Below, one piece after another: positions 7,626 through 18,635 of a DNA stretch of 60,789 nucleotides. A program made the position numbers and the translations under genes. The notes below the pieces were generated by a model. That model ran no database searches. It was given only the letters and a program-made list of their open reading frames with translations, and was not told where the DNA came from. Source of the stretch: Salinicola sp. (lineage in GTDB: Bacteria; Pseudomonadota; Gammaproteobacteria; Pseudomonadales; Halomonadaceae); the NCBI GenBank assembly GCA_002695065.1, contig NZNW01000012.1:1-60789 (forward strand), read 5' to 3'. Positions within the stretch are counted from its first letter, which is position 1. Every line of letters begins with the position of its first letter.

Positions 7626-10052
7626 ATGAGCGAACACGACCGCGACGCCACGGACTACTTCGAAGCCAGCCAGGACGCCGTTGGAGGCGACCCCAAGTCG
7701 CAGCGAGCCGCCGGTGCCGTCGTCCCTTCCGGTGATTATCTGCCGGAACGGATCTATCTCCTTCCCATCCACAACCGTCCTTTCTTCCCCGCCCAGGTGC
7801 AGCCGCTGATCATCCAGCGCCAGCGCTGGGAGGAGACGATGAAGCGCGTCGCCAACACCCCCCATCACATGGTGGGCGTGGCGTTCGTGGGCGATGTGGG
7901 CATGGAGGAATTGAACCCCGGCAGCTTCCCGGAGATCGGCACGGCGGTGAAGGTTCATCGCAACCAGACCGAGGAACAGCAGATCCAGTTCATCGCCCAG
8001 GGGATGCGGCGCTTTCGCATTCACCGCTGGCTGTCGAAGACACCGCCCTACCTGGTGGAGGTCTCCTATCCTCGCGAGCCGGTCGATGCCGAGGCGGAGG
8101 AAGCGCGCGCCTACGCGATGTCGTTGATCAACGGCATCAAGGAACTGCTGCCCATCAACCCCCTCTACGGCGAGGAGCTGAAGAGCTATCTCAACCGCTT
8201 CAGCCCGCACGAACCGGGTCCGTTGACCGATTTCGCTGCAGCCATCACCTCCGCCAAGGGCAAGGAGCTGCAGAACGTGCTCGAGACCCTGCCGATCATG
8301 GATCGGATGCAGAAGGTGCTGCCGCTGCTGCGCAAGGAGATCGAGGTCGCCCAGCTGCAGAACCAGATCAGCGAACAGGTCAACTCGCAGATGCAGGAGC
8401 GCCAGCGCGAGTTCTTCCTGCGCGAGCAGCTCAAGGTCATCCAGAAAGAGCTCGGTATCTCCAAGGACGATCGCGAGAGCGACGTCGACACCTTCCGCGG
8501 CCGTCTCGAGGCGCTGCGGGTGCCGGAGCGGGTTCAGGAGCGCATCGACGACGAGCTGAACAAGCTGTCGGTGCTGGAGACCGGTTCGCCGGAGTATGGC
8601 ACCACCCGCAACTATCTCGACTGGCTGACGTCGCTGCCCTGGGGCATCACCTCGGAGGACCAGCTCGATCTCAAGCGGGCCCGCGGCGTGCTCGATCGCG
8701 ATCACGACGGGTTGAACGACGTCAAGGAACGCATCATCGAGTTTCTGGCGGAGGGGTCGTTCAAGGGCGATGTGGGCGGTTCCATCGTGCTGCTGGTCGG
8801 CCCGCCCGGGGTGGGCAAGACCTCCGTCGGCCGCTCCATCGCCGATGCCCTGGGGCGCAAGTTCTATCGCTTCTCGGTGGGCGGCATGCGCGACGAGGCG
8901 GAGATCAAGGGCCACCGACGCACCTATATCGGTGCCATGCCGGGCAAGCTGGTGCAGGCGCTCAAGGAGGTGGAGGTCGAGAATCCGGTGATCATGCTCG
9001 ACGAGATCGACAAGATGGGACAGTCGTTCCAGGGGGATCCGGCCTCGGCGCTGCTGGAGGTGCTCGACCCCGAGCAGAACGTCGATTTCCTCGATCACTA
9101 CCTCGACGTGCGGCTGGATCTCTCCAAGGTGCTGTTCGTCTGTACCGCCAACCAGCTCGACACCATTCCCGGGCCACTGCTCGATCGCATGGAGCAGATC
9201 CGGCTCTCGGGCTACATCGCCGAGGAGAAGGTGGCGATCGCCAAGAACCATCTGTGGCCGAAGCTGTTGAAGCGTGATCGCATCCCCAAGAAACGCATCA
9301 ACCTGACCGATGCCGCGCTCAAGCAGGTGATCGAGGGCTACGCCCGCGAGGCCGGCGTCCGACAGCTGGAGAAGCAGCTGCACCGGATCGTGCGCAAGGC
9401 GGCGGTCAAGATGCTCGAGCAGAACCAGGAGACGGTCAAGGTCTCGGTCAACAACCTGGAGGAGTTCCTCGGCGCACCGCTGTTCCGCAAGGAGAAGGTG
9501 CTCAAGGGCGTTGGCGTGGTCACCGGACTGGCCTGGACGGCCATGGGCGGTGCCACCTTGCCCATCGAGGCGACCAAGGTGCATGCGCTGACCCGTGGCT
9601 TCAAGCTCACCGGCAAGCTGGGCGAGGTGATGCAGGAGTCGGCCAATATCGCCTACAGCTATACCCTGGGCCACCTGGGCGAATATGGCGCCGACGCCGA
9701 CTTCTTCAACGAAGCGTTCGTCCATCTCCACGTGCCGGAGGGGGCAACGCCCAAGGATGGCCCTTCGGCGGGCGTCACCATGACCACGGCGCTGATGTCG
9801 CTGGCCCGGAACCAGAGCATCGACCGGCCGCTGGCGATGACCGGCGAGCTGACGCTGACCGGGCAGGTGCTACCGGTCGGCGGCATCCGCGAGAAGGTGA
9901 TTGCCGCCCGGCGCAGCGAGATCTTCGAACTGATCCTGCCGGAGGCCAACAAGCGCGATTACGACGAGTTGCCGGACTATCTCAAGGCGGGAGTGACGGT
10001 GCATTTCGCCAAGGTCTATCAAGACGTTTCCAGGGTGGTCTTCGGCCGCTGA
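7626..10052 (+). CDS. Lon-family ATP-dependent serine protease, AsrA-like paralogue
   Basis: A cytoplasmic AAA+ protease of 808 aa with a LonN substrate domain (about residues 40-240), a coiled region, an AAA+ module with Walker A GPPGVGKT at 392-399 and Walker B VIMLDEIDK, and a protease domain with catalytic Ser714 in DGPSAG and Lys757 in GIREK. The N-terminus (YLPERIYLLPIHNRPFFPAQ) differs from E. coli Lon (LPLRDVVVYP) and resembles the second Lon of pseudomonads (PA0779/AsrA). The clp/hupB neighbours of a housekeeping lon are absent. Two ATGs occur in tandem (7623, 7626); the second has better spacing from AGGGTGA. Confidence 0.93.
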   Translation: MSEHDRDATDYFEASQDAVGGDPKSQRAAGAVVPSGDYLPERIYLLPIHNRPFFPAQVQPLIIQRQRWEETMKRVANTPHHMVGVAFVGDVGMEELNPGSFPEIGTAVKVHRNQTEEQQIQFIAQGMRRFRIHRWLSKTPPYLVEVSYPREPVDAEAEEARAYAMSLINGIKELLPINPLYGEELKSYLNRFSPHEPGPLTDFAAAITSAKGKELQNVLETLPIMDRMQKVLPLLRKEIEVAQLQNQISEQVNSQMQERQREFFLREQLKVIQKELGISKDDRESDVDTFRGRLEALRVPERVQERIDDELNKLSVLETGSPEYGTTRNYLDWLTSLPWGITSEDQLDLKRARGVLDRDHDGLNDVKERIIEFLAEGSFKGDVGGSIVLLVGPPGVGKTSVGRSIADALGRKFYRFSVGGMRDEAEIKGHRRTYIGAMPGKLVQALKEVEVENPVIMLDEIDKMGQSFQGDPASALLEVLDPEQNVDFLDHYLDVRLDLSKVLFVCTANQLDTIPGPLLDRMEQIRLSGYIAEEKVAIAKNHLWPKLLKRDRIPKKRINLTDAALKQVIEGYAREAGVRQLEKQLHRIVRKAAVKMLEQNQETVKVSVNNLEEFLGAPLFRKEKVLKGVGVVTGLAWTAMGGATLPIEATKVHALTRGFKLTGKLGEVMQESANIAYSYTLGHLGEYGADADFFNEAFVHLHVPEGATPKDGPSAGVTMTTALMSLARNQSIDRPLAMTGELTLTGQVLPVGGIREKVIAARRSEIFELILPEANKRDYDELPDYLKAGVTVHFAKVYQDVSRVVFGR

Positions 10053-10164
10053 GACCGTGGTCTCTCAAGGCGTGCCCGGACGACGCCATTGGCGGCAGTG
10101 CACTTGCGCTGCCGCTGGCCGGAATCGGATAATCGACGCTCGTCGATAAAGGAACGCGATCGCC

Positions 10165-10782
10165 ATGGCTCTCGAAAGCGCCGTCACCTATCTGCTGGCC
10201 ATCTTCCTGTTTGCCATCACGCCGGGCCCGGGAGTGTTCGCCCTGATCGCCACGGGCATGAACGCGGGGTTTCGTCGATGTCTGCCGATGGCGGTGGGCA
10301 TGACACTCAGCGACGTGCTCTACCTGCTGCTCGCGACCTTCGGCCTGGCCACCATCGCGGAGCACTGGGGCGAAGTCTTCGGCGTGATTCGCGTGCTGGG
10401 GGCGCTGTATCTGTTCTATCTCGGCTGGAAACTATGGAGAGCCCCGGTGCAGAACGCGGAGGTGGCCTCGCCCGGCAAGCCTGGCGGCAATCTGGCCGGT
10501 GTGGCGCAGGGATTTCTGATCTCCGCCTCGAACCCCAAGGTGATCCTGTTCTATATCGCTTTCCTGCCCACGTTCGTCGATCTGGAGCGGCTCGGCGGTT
10601 CCGCCCTGGCGCTGTTGGTCATGCTGACGGTCGCGGGTCTGATGGCGGGGCTCTGTCTGGTCGCCGTCGGTGCCGCAAGAGCGCGGAGAGCCCTGCGGTC
10701 GACCCGGGCGCAGCGCAGACTGAACCGGGGCGCCGGTTCGCTGATGATCGGCGCCGGCGCGCTGTTGATAGCGAAAAGCTAG
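10165..10782 (+). CDS. LysE/RhtB family amino-acid exporter
   Basis: A 205-aa inner-membrane protein with about six predicted membrane helices. The family signature ITPGPGVFALIATGMNAGFRRCLPM lies in the first third, followed by a second conserved block QGFLISASNPKVILFYIAFLP. LysE/RhtB proteins export amino acids such as lysine, threonine or homoserine lactones; the substrate here cannot be read from sequence. It is convergent with queH, leaving 16 bases between the two stops. Confidence 0.9.
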   Translation: MALESAVTYLLAIFLFAITPGPGVFALIATGMNAGFRRCLPMAVGMTLSDVLYLLLATFGLATIAEHWGEVFGVIRVLGALYLFYLGWKLWRAPVQNAEVASPGKPGGNLAGVAQGFLISASNPKVILFYIAFLPTFVDLERLGGSALALLVMLTVAGLMAGLCLVAVGAARARRALRSTRAQRRLNRGAGSLMIGAGALLIAKS

Positions 10783-10798
10783 TGGCGAGGCGCGAGCG

Positions 10799-11455
10799 TC
10801 ACTCGTCATCGCCATAGTACTGGACGCCGAGCCGGATCAGGTCGCGGCCCTGCGCCTTGCGGTGGAGATTGGAGTCGCGTAGCGAATAGACGCAGCCGCA
10901 ATACTCCTGCTGGTAGAAACGCTCGCGCTTGCTGATCTCGATCATGCGCTTCGATCCGCCTTTCTTGCGCCAGTTGTAATCCCAGTACTCGATTCCCTCG
11001 TAGGGCGCGGCGGCGCGATGGCCGCAGTCGTTGATCTGGTTCATGTCCTTCCAGCGCGAGATGCCCAGCGAGCTGGAGATCAGCGTGTAGCCGTTCTCCT
11101 TGGCGTAGAGCGCCGTGCGCTCGAAGCGCATGTCGAAGCACATGGTGCAACGAATGCCGCGCTCCGGTTCGTACTCCATCCCTTTGGCTCGGGCGAACCA
11201 GTTGTCGGTATCGTAGTCGGCATCGATGAATTCGATGCCGTGCTGCTCGGCGAAGCGGATGTTCTCCTCCTTGCGCAGCAGGTACTCCTTCTTGGGGTGG
11301 ATGTTCGGGTTGTAGAAGAAGATCGCGTAGTCGATGCCGGAGGCGTGAAGCGCTTCCATGACCTCCCCCGAGCAGGGGGCGCAGCAGGAGTGAAGCAGCA
11401 GCTTGGTATGCCCTGGGGGCAGGTGGAGCGTCTGGCGCTCATCGGCGGTGGACAT
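10799..11455 (-). CDS. queH: Epoxyqueuosine reductase QueH
   Basis: QueH reduces epoxyqueuosine to queuosine in tRNA and is the non-homologous alternative to QueG. The 218-aa protein (formerly DUF208) has the Cys24-Cys25-x2-Cys28 motif HSCCAPC, the second cysteine block [11 protein letters not shown], the motif [13 protein letters not shown], and the C-terminal [16 protein letters not shown]. These cysteines bind an iron-sulfur cluster and a neighbouring iron in the characterised family. The minus-strand ATG lies at 11455. Confidence 0.93.
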   Translation of the reverse strand: MSTADERQTLHLPPGHTKLLLHSCCAPCSGEVMEALHASGIDYAIFFYNPNIHPKKEYLLRKEENIRFAEQHGIEFIDADYDTDNWFARAKGMEYEPERGIRCTMCFDMRFERTALYAKENGYTLISSSLGISRWKDMNQINDCGHRAAAPYEGIEYWDYNWRKKGGSKRMIEISKRERFYQQEYCGCVYSLRDSNLHRKAQGRDLIRLGVQYYGDDE

Positions 11456-11540
11456 GGTGGGATTGGCCTAGTCGTGAAGCAATTTCCGAATCATGGCTCA
11501 TGGTGCGTCGCGAGCCTGGTGTCGTCAACGTCGAGTCTCT

Positions 11541-12455
11541 TCAGCGGCGTCTTCGCCGGCCACTGACCAGGGCCACCCCGACGGCGGCGATGGCCATGCC
11601 CAGCCAGGCAACGGGGGGCATGGCTTCGTCGATGAGCCACCAGGAGAACAGCGCGGCGCAGGGCGGCACCAGGTAGAACAGGGCGGATACCCGGGAGGCC
11701 TCGCCGCGGCGGATCATCGCCAGCAGCAGCGAGATGGCGATCAACGAGTTGCCGATGACCAGATAGGCCAGCGATCCGACCAGCGCACCATCCAGCTCGA
11801 ACGTGAAGTGGCCGAAGAGCGCGATCAGCGGCAGCGTCGTGATCAAGCCGGTCAGGTATTGGATGAGATTGGCGCTGATCGGATGGAGTGGCTCGCCAAA
11901 GCGCTTCTCGTAGAGTGTCGCACCGCTCATTCCCAGCAGGGCGGCCAGCGCCAGCAGCAACCCGCCGACCGTCGTACTCTCCACGGTCGAGCGACCGACG
12001 ATGACCACCACGGCGCCCACGAAGCCCAGCAGGAAGCCGATCCAGCGCCGCCTGCCGATGGTTTCTCCCACCATGGCCGGGGCCGCCAGGGCGACCAGTA
12101 TCGGCTGCAGTGACACGATCAGCGCCACCACGCCGGCGGAACTGCCGAGGGCGAAGGCGCTGTAGCAGCAGCCGAAGTAGACGGTCTGGATCAGGAAGCC
12201 GACCACCGCCTGATGGCCCCAGGCGCCGAGCCTGGCCGGCATCGGTGGGCGCAGCCATAGCCAGACCGGCAGCATGATCAGCAGCACCAGCGCGAAGCGA
12301 AGCCCCAGAAACAGCAGCGGATCGACGTGCTGCGTGCCGATCTTGGCGACCGGGAATCCCAGTGACCACAACAGCAGGAAAAGGCCCGGCGCCGTTGCGA
12401 GCCATAACGGTTGACGCCGGCGAGCGGATGGCTCTGCCATGGAGGATTCAGTCAT
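11541..12455 (-). CDS. EamA family drug/metabolite (DMT) transporter
   Basis: A 304-aa integral membrane protein with about ten helices arranged as two EamA repeats (about residues 20-155 and 165-300). Features include LLLWSLGFPVAKIG in helix 1 and the positive-inside C-terminus SGRRRRR. It is a probable metabolite exporter of unknown substrate. I chose the ATG at 12455 (MTESSMAEPS), although the frame stays open to 12515; the ribosome binding site is weak at each candidate. It may be co-transcribed with ydfG upstream, 102 bases away. Confidence 0.88.
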   Translation of the reverse strand: MTESSMAEPSARRRQPLWLATAPGLFLLLWSLGFPVAKIGTQHVDPLLFLGLRFALVLLIMLPVWLWLRPPMPARLGAWGHQAVVGFLIQTVYFGCCYSAFALGSSAGVVALIVSLQPILVALAAPAMVGETIGRRRWIGFLLGFVGAVVVIVGRSTVESTTVGGLLLALAALLGMSGATLYEKRFGEPLHPISANLIQYLTGLITTLPLIALFGHFTFELDGALVGSLAYLVIGNSLIAISLLLAMIRRGEASRVSALFYLVPPCAALFSWWLIDEAMPPVAWLGMAIAAVGVALVSGRRRRR

Positions 12456-12557
12456 GTCGATCCGTCGTGGAAAGGGTGGGGCAGCGGCCGGTGTCCCGAA
12501 CCGCTGGCGCCTCACGAAAGCGATTCCCGGCAGTGCCGGGAATCTCGCCGGTGTGTC

Positions 12558-13745
<1,188 letters not shown>

Positions 13746-15002
13746 ATGTCCACTATCAAACGACAGCGATACTACGGCCTGGAGTGGCTGCGCTTTCTAA
13801 TGGCGTTGTGGATGGTCGCCTATCACTTCGGCGGCATCTATAGCGACATGCCGGGGATGCTGAGAAGCTTCATCGGCATGGGCTTTTTCGCCACCAGCAC
13901 CTTTTTCATGCTGTCCGGGTTCCTGCTCGCCCACGTGGCGCTGGATCATGCCGGGGAGATGAAGATGCACGGCCCCGCGTTCGTCGCCAAACGCTTGTGC
14001 AACCTCTATCCGATTCATGTCATGACGATGCTGCTGTCGATCGGATTGCTGTTGATCCAGTATCCCATTCGCCCCGAAGGGGTTCATGTCTACTTCAATA
14101 CGCACCCCTATTATCCCCTGAGCGACGAGGTGAGGGCCGACTTCGCCGAGCGATTGTCGTGGCCCAGCGCCATTGGCCATATCGCGCTGCAACTGACGCT
14201 CCTCCAGGCCTGGGAGCCGCGCTTCCTGTGGCTCAACGGGGCCTCGTGGTCGATCTCCGCACTGCTCTTCTTCTACGCCTGCTTCCCGTGGTTGGCGCCG
14301 CGACTGATGCGGGTCCAGCGCTGGGGCCTGGTGCTGCTGGGCATCTGGGGGCTCTACGCGCTGGGGCCGCTCGTCGCCACGCTGGCGGGGTCGTTCGATT
14401 ACGTGACGGTTGGCGTGCTCCATCGCAACCCGCTGTTTCGGCTGCCAGAGTTCCTGACCGGCATCGTGCTCTATCGCGCCTGGCAGTCCCCGCGCGTCGG
14501 CGACCTGGTACGGCGGTTCCGCTACCCGCTGCTGGCGCTGGGCCTGTGCGGCGTCCCCGTCGGGGTCCTGCTGTTGAACATGGACGGGCTGCATCTCTAC
14601 TACCTGACCCACAATGGCCTGCTGCTGCCATTCCAGTCGCTGGTGCTGCTCAGCGTGTGTGCCTTCCCGGCTCCGCAAGGCGCGGCGGTCAAAGCCTGGG
14701 CTCAGCGACTGGGGGAGTCCGCGCTGTGTATCTTCGCCCTGCACACGCCGCTGATCGGACCGACCGCGAGGGCGACCCGCTGGCTCTTGCAGCGATGGCA
14801 CGAGAGCTGGGTCGTGGACAGCAGCAACGTGGCGCTCAAGTTCGCGATCCCGCTCTGGACCATGGCCTTCCACCTCGCCATGATCGTCGTCCTGGCGCTC
14901 CTGATGCAGCGCTTCGTGGTCGCGCCGGTCCGCCGATGGCTGGAAGCTCGATTGCCGTCGGCGTGGCAACGGCATTCGGCAGCGAGAGTGGTCCAGGCGT
15001 GA
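13746..15002 (+). CDS. Membrane acyltransferase, OafA/Acyl_transf_3 family
   Basis: A 418-aa integral membrane protein with about ten helices. The N-terminal motif YGLEWLRFLMALWMVAYHFGG contains the conserved arginine and the catalytic-type histidine of acyltransferase-3 proteins, which O-acylate sugars of LPS, exopolysaccharide or glycolipids. The Shine-Dalgarno AAAGGAGGTGA, four bases before the ATG, is close to ideal and fixes the start. No polysaccharide genes lie nearby, so the acceptor is unknown. It converges on the molybdopterin enzyme gene. Confidence 0.88.
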   Translation: MSTIKRQRYYGLEWLRFLMALWMVAYHFGGIYSDMPGMLRSFIGMGFFATSTFFMLSGFLLAHVALDHAGEMKMHGPAFVAKRLCNLYPIHVMTMLLSIGLLLIQYPIRPEGVHVYFNTHPYYPLSDEVRADFAERLSWPSAIGHIALQLTLLQAWEPRFLWLNGASWSISALLFFYACFPWLAPRLMRVQRWGLVLLGIWGLYALGPLVATLAGSFDYVTVGVLHRNPLFRLPEFLTGIVLYRAWQSPRVGDLVRRFRYPLLALGLCGVPVGVLLLNMDGLHLYYLTHNGLLLPFQSLVLLSVCAFPAPQGAAVKAWAQRLGESALCIFALHTPLIGPTARATRWLLQRWHESWVVDSSNVALKFAIPLWTMAFHLAMIVVLALLMQRFVVAPVRRWLEARLPSAWQRHSAARVVQA

Positions 15003-15076
15003 GTCCGTCAGCGAGAGCCCGTGTCGGCGGCCCCGCAGGTCGTCGTCATGTGCCTCGTCATGTGCCGGGATGAAAG

Positions 15077-18000
15077 TCAGGCATCCAGTGTCAGGTCGGT
15101 GAGCGGGACGGCCTGGCAACTGAGGCACTGGCCCGCTTCGAGGGCGTTGCTCGGCGCGTCCACCTCCCCCGCGATCACGCCGACGGCGCAACTCTCGCAT
15201 TGACCGACCCGGCAGCCGCTCGGCAGGGCGACGCCATGCCGCTCGGCGCTGTCGAGCAGCGATCCCTCTTGCGGATGCCAGACGAATTCGGATCCCGTCC
15301 GCGCGAGACGGATCCGTCTCGGCTGCAGTCCCCGAGTCGCCGGCGCGGGCGGGGAGAGGAAGATCTCGCTGAAGATGGCCTGGGGGGCGACGCCTCGCGT
15401 TCGCAAGGCCGCGGTGAGATCGTCCACCATCGCGGGGCTGGCGCACAGGTAGTAACGCGCCTCCTGTGGCAGTTGCAGTCGCGCCAGGGTCTCGCCGTCG
15501 ATTCGGCCGCTCATGGAGTGGCCTCGGTCTCCCTCCTCTGGCGCGCTATAGGCCGTAACGATGCGCAACCTCGGGAGCGCCGTCGCGAGTTCCGCCAGGC
15601 GTTCCCGAAAGGCGTGCAGATGGCGGTTACGACTGGCGTGGAGCAGCGTGATGTCCGGCATCTGCGGAGAGGTCTCGCGTGACAGCGTCTCGAGCAGCGA
15701 CAGGAAGGGCGTGATCCCGATACCTCCTGCCATCAGCACGATGGGCAGACGATGGCGGCGCGGAAGCGTGAACTGTCCTGCCGGCGCCTGAATGTCGACC
15801 TCGTCGCCCACCGCCACCCGGTCGTGCCAGTAGGCCGAAACGCTCCCCACCGACTGCATCGCATCTGGCGCGCGCCTGATGGAGATACGATAACGCCGAT
15901 GCCCCGAGGCGTCGGCAGGGCCGGAGAGCGAATAACTGCGCTGGAGATGTCGTCCGTCCCGGGTGAGGCGCGTTGCGATGTGCTGCCCGGGCAGGTAGTC
16001 GGGCAGGCTGAGGCCGTCGGCCGGCTCCAGCCAGAACGAGGTGACCTCCGGCGTCTCCACGATTCGCTCGCTCATCCGCATGCGACGATAGCCCTGCCAC
16101 CTTCCGGGGGCGGTTTGGGAGCGCCTGATATCGCACGGCGCCGAACGCAGCGGCAACGCGCCGCTGATCGGGTCGCGCCGGCGGGTGTCGATGATGGCGT
16201 TGACGTTGCGGGAACTGGGGCCATGAAGCGGGGAACCGGGACGCCCGAGATCGTCGCAGGCCTGCCACCAGCCGTAATCGGTGATCACCAGGTCCGGTGC
16301 GAGCGTCTCGTCGATGACGACGTCGAGGACGATCGAGCCTCGAACGCCCAGCAGCTCCGCGCGGTCGCCGGCGTTCAATCCTCTGGCACGCGCCAGCTCG
16401 GAACCGATGGTCAGCGTCGGTTCCGGCGAGCGCCGCCGCAGCGAGGCAACCTGGCGCTGCTGGCTGTGGCAGTAGAAGCCGTTCTTGACGCTGACCAGGG
16501 TCAGCGGAAGGCGTGGCTCGGGAAGTGAGGATGGTCGATAGGCGGGCACCCCGGGATAACCGGCATCGGCCAGCGTCTGCGAGTAGAGTTCCACCCGTCG
16601 TGTCGGGGTCTCGAAGCCCCTGGGCCGGCCGGAGGCGTCCTGGATGGCGTAGCCGCGTGGAGTCTGGGTCAGCGCCACCCGGTAGCCCTCGGGTCGTTGG
16701 CGCAGGCGTTCGACGTCGAGGCCCGAGGGCGCCAGGATATGGTTCCAGCCGCGTTCGATATCGCCGTCGAAGAACGCTTCGCCCATTCCCAGCCGGCAGC
16801 CCAGCGCCATGGCGATGGCATGGTCCGGGCGCGCCTCGCCGCGCGGCGACACCATTGCCGGGCGCAGCTGAACGTGGGCGACGGCGTCGGGATCGATCTC
16901 GAAGCCGACCCGCAGCCCCTCGCGTTCCCACGGCGTCCCGACCGGCAGCAGGAGGTCGGCGTAGGCGTTGGTGGGGGAGGGGTAGAGATCGCAATGAACG
17001 TGGAATTCGAGCGCGGCAAGGGCGCGCTCGCCGCGGGCGGGATCGGGTTGCGAGACCAGGAAGTTGCCGCCGAAACCGAACAGCATCCTGGGCCGGTAGG
17101 GCAGGCCGGTCTCGACGGCCTCGTAGAGGGCTTCGGCACTGATCCAGCCGCTCGACGCGGGCCCTAGCGGCCGTGCGTCGAGACCCAGCGCCTTGCGTCT
17201 CTGCGTCTCGGCAAGCAGCTCCAGGTCATTGATGCTGTTGGTCGGCGGCCGGGTCCACTGGCGGTTGCCCCCGGGCCGATCGAAACTGCCGGTCAGTGCG
17301 TAGAGCGTCGCCAGTGCGCGCTCGGTCTGGGTAGCGTTCGCGTGCTGGCCGATTCCCGTCCAGGCGTGATAGCTCACGGCCGCTCCGGCCTCGGCGATCA
17401 TCTCGGCGGCACGAACGATGGTCTCGGTGGAGAGTCCGGTCACGGCGGCGGCGCGTTCCAGTGGCCACTCGTCGCACGCCCGGCGGTAATGGTCGAAGGC
17501 GGGGCGGGCATGACACGCCCCGGTGCCTTCCCGCACCAGGCGATAGCGGCCCTCCAGAGCCAGCGCCCGGGTCTGGTCGTTGGTCGGTGGCAGCCGGGTG
17601 TCGAGCTCCACGGGTTGCCCGCTCTCGAGATGCCAGGCGAGAAAATTGCCGTTCGAGACTTTCAGGAACTTTCCCGACGCCTCGTCCACCAGCAGAGGCG
17701 CATTGCTCCAGTTTCTGATGAACGACTGATCGTAACGCTCGTGGCGAATCAGTTCCCGGGCGATGGCCATCGCCAGCACGCCATCGGTACCCGGGCGTAT
17801 GGGGAGCCACAGGTCGGCTCTTTTGGCCAGCGGTGTTTCACGCGGGTCGACGACCATGAGCCTGGCGCCGTTGTCACCGCCTGCGGCGATCTCCCCGGCC
17901 TGGGCGAGCCAGACGTGTGAAGGGTTGTGCCCCCACAGCACGTTGAGTTTCGAGTTGGCGTAGTCGGCGGTCGGCATGCCGCAGCCGAAGGTGAAACGGT

Positions 18001-18454
18001 GGGCGACATCCTTGTGCCAGTTGCAGATCTCGGTGCCGTAGAGGGTGTTGGGGCTGCCGTAGAGGCGAATGAAGCGCTCGACCCAGTCGATGCTATCGCT
18101 CATCGGCGTGCCGCTGGGGGTCGTGACGCTGAAGACGACGCTTTCCGGCCCGTGCGTGTCCCGGTAATACGCCAGTCTTTCGGCCACGAGGGCCAGCGCC
18201 TCTTCCCAGCCGATACGTTCCCAACCCGGGTCTTCCGCGCCCTTGGGGTGCGTTCGCCGCAGCGGATGGAGAATTCGCGCCGGATCGTCGATGAGCTCCG
18301 GCGCCGCTCGCCCCTTGGCGCAAGTGGCGCGCCCGGTCGGGTGGCCGGGCAACGCCTCGACCTTGATCAGCCGGTCACCATCGAGATGATTGAGCGTGCC
18401 GCATCTCGAGCGGCATAGCGTACAGAAGCCGGGAATCTTGTTCAGCGTTGTCAT
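15077..18454 (-). CDS. Fused molybdopterin oxidoreductase / FAD-NAD(P) reductase / 2Fe-2S ferredoxin
   Basis: An 1125-aa single polypeptide with no signal peptide, so probably cytoplasmic. Residues 1-~750 form a DMSO-reductase-family module with a 4Fe-4S site (Cys11, Cys14, Cys18, Cys45) and a likely molybdenum ligand Cys144 in GTEICNWHKD. An FNR-like module follows, with flavin motif RSYSLSG at 839-845 and nucleotide motif GGIGITP at about 910-916. A plant-type ferredoxin at the C-terminus carries Cys1081, Cys1086, Cys1089 and Cys1110. The architecture suggests electrons pass from NAD(P)H through FAD and 2Fe-2S to 4Fe-4S and Mo, as in assimilatory-type reductases but in one chain. The substrate is unknown. 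No chaperone or cofactor genes are adjacent. Confidence 0.88.
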   Translation of the reverse strand: MTTLNKIPGFCTLCRSRCGTLNHLDGDRLIKVEALPGHPTGRATCAKGRAAPELIDDPARILHPLRRTHPKGAEDPGWERIGWEEALALVAERLAYYRDTHGPESVVFSVTTPSGTPMSDSIDWVERFIRLYGSPNTLYGTEICNWHKDVAHRFTFGCGMPTADYANSKLNVLWGHNPSHVWLAQAGEIAAGGDNGARLMVVDPRETPLAKRADLWLPIRPGTDGVLAMAIARELIRHERYDQSFIRNWSNAPLLVDEASGKFLKVSNGNFLAWHLESGQPVELDTRLPPTNDQTRALALEGRYRLVREGTGACHARPAFDHYRRACDEWPLERAAAVTGLSTETIVRAAEMIAEAGAAVSYHAWTGIGQHANATQTERALATLYALTGSFDRPGGNRQWTRPPTNSINDLELLAETQRRKALGLDARPLGPASSGWISAEALYEAVETGLPYRPRMLFGFGGNFLVSQPDPARGERALAALEFHVHCDLYPSPTNAYADLLLPVGTPWEREGLRVGFEIDPDAVAHVQLRPAMVSPRGEARPDHAIAMALGCRLGMGEAFFDGDIERGWNHILAPSGLDVERLRQRPEGYRVALTQTPRGYAIQDASGRPRGFETPTRRVELYSQTLADAGYPGVPAYRPSSLPEPRLPLTLVSVKNGFYCHSQQRQVASLRRRSPEPTLTIGSELARARGLNAGDRAELLGVRGSIVLDVVIDETLAPDLVITDYGWWQACDDLGRPGSPLHGPSSRNVNAIIDTRRRDPISGALPLRSAPCDIRRSQTAPGRWQGYRRMRMSERIVETPEVTSFWLEPADGLSLPDYLPGQHIATRLTRDGRHLQRSYSLSGPADASGHRRYRISIRRAPDAMQSVGSVSAYWHDRVAVGDEVDIQAPAGQFTLPRRHRLPIVLMAGGIGITPFLSLLETLSRETSPQMPDITLLHASRNRHLHAFRERLAELATALPRLRIVTAYSAPEEGDRGHSMSGRIDGETLARLQLPQEARYYLCASPAMVDDLTAALRTRGVAPQAIFSEIFLSPPAPATRGLQPRRIRLARTGSEFVWHPQEGSLLDSAERHGVALPSGCRVGQCESCAVGVIAGEVDAPSNALEAGQCLSCQAVPLTDLTLDA

Positions 18455-18635
18455 GGGACCGTACCGGAACGCGCGTCACGGTTAACCGTATCGCTCAGCG
18501 TCGTCGAGGGCCAATAGTATCGACTCTGGCTCGCCATGGATTCTTGGCGTTCGAGATGCGATACCCTAGCAAGCGAGTGCGCCTCGCCGGGTCGCCCCGC
18601 GAAGCGATTGCGAATTCATCTCTAAGGGAAGCAGC

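Noticed and set aside
7614-9731. 705-codon open frame antisense to the Lon gene
   Set aside because: Long antisense frames are common opposite GC-rich genes. It has no ribosome site, its composition is His/Leu/Gln-rich, and the plus strand encodes a complete protease.
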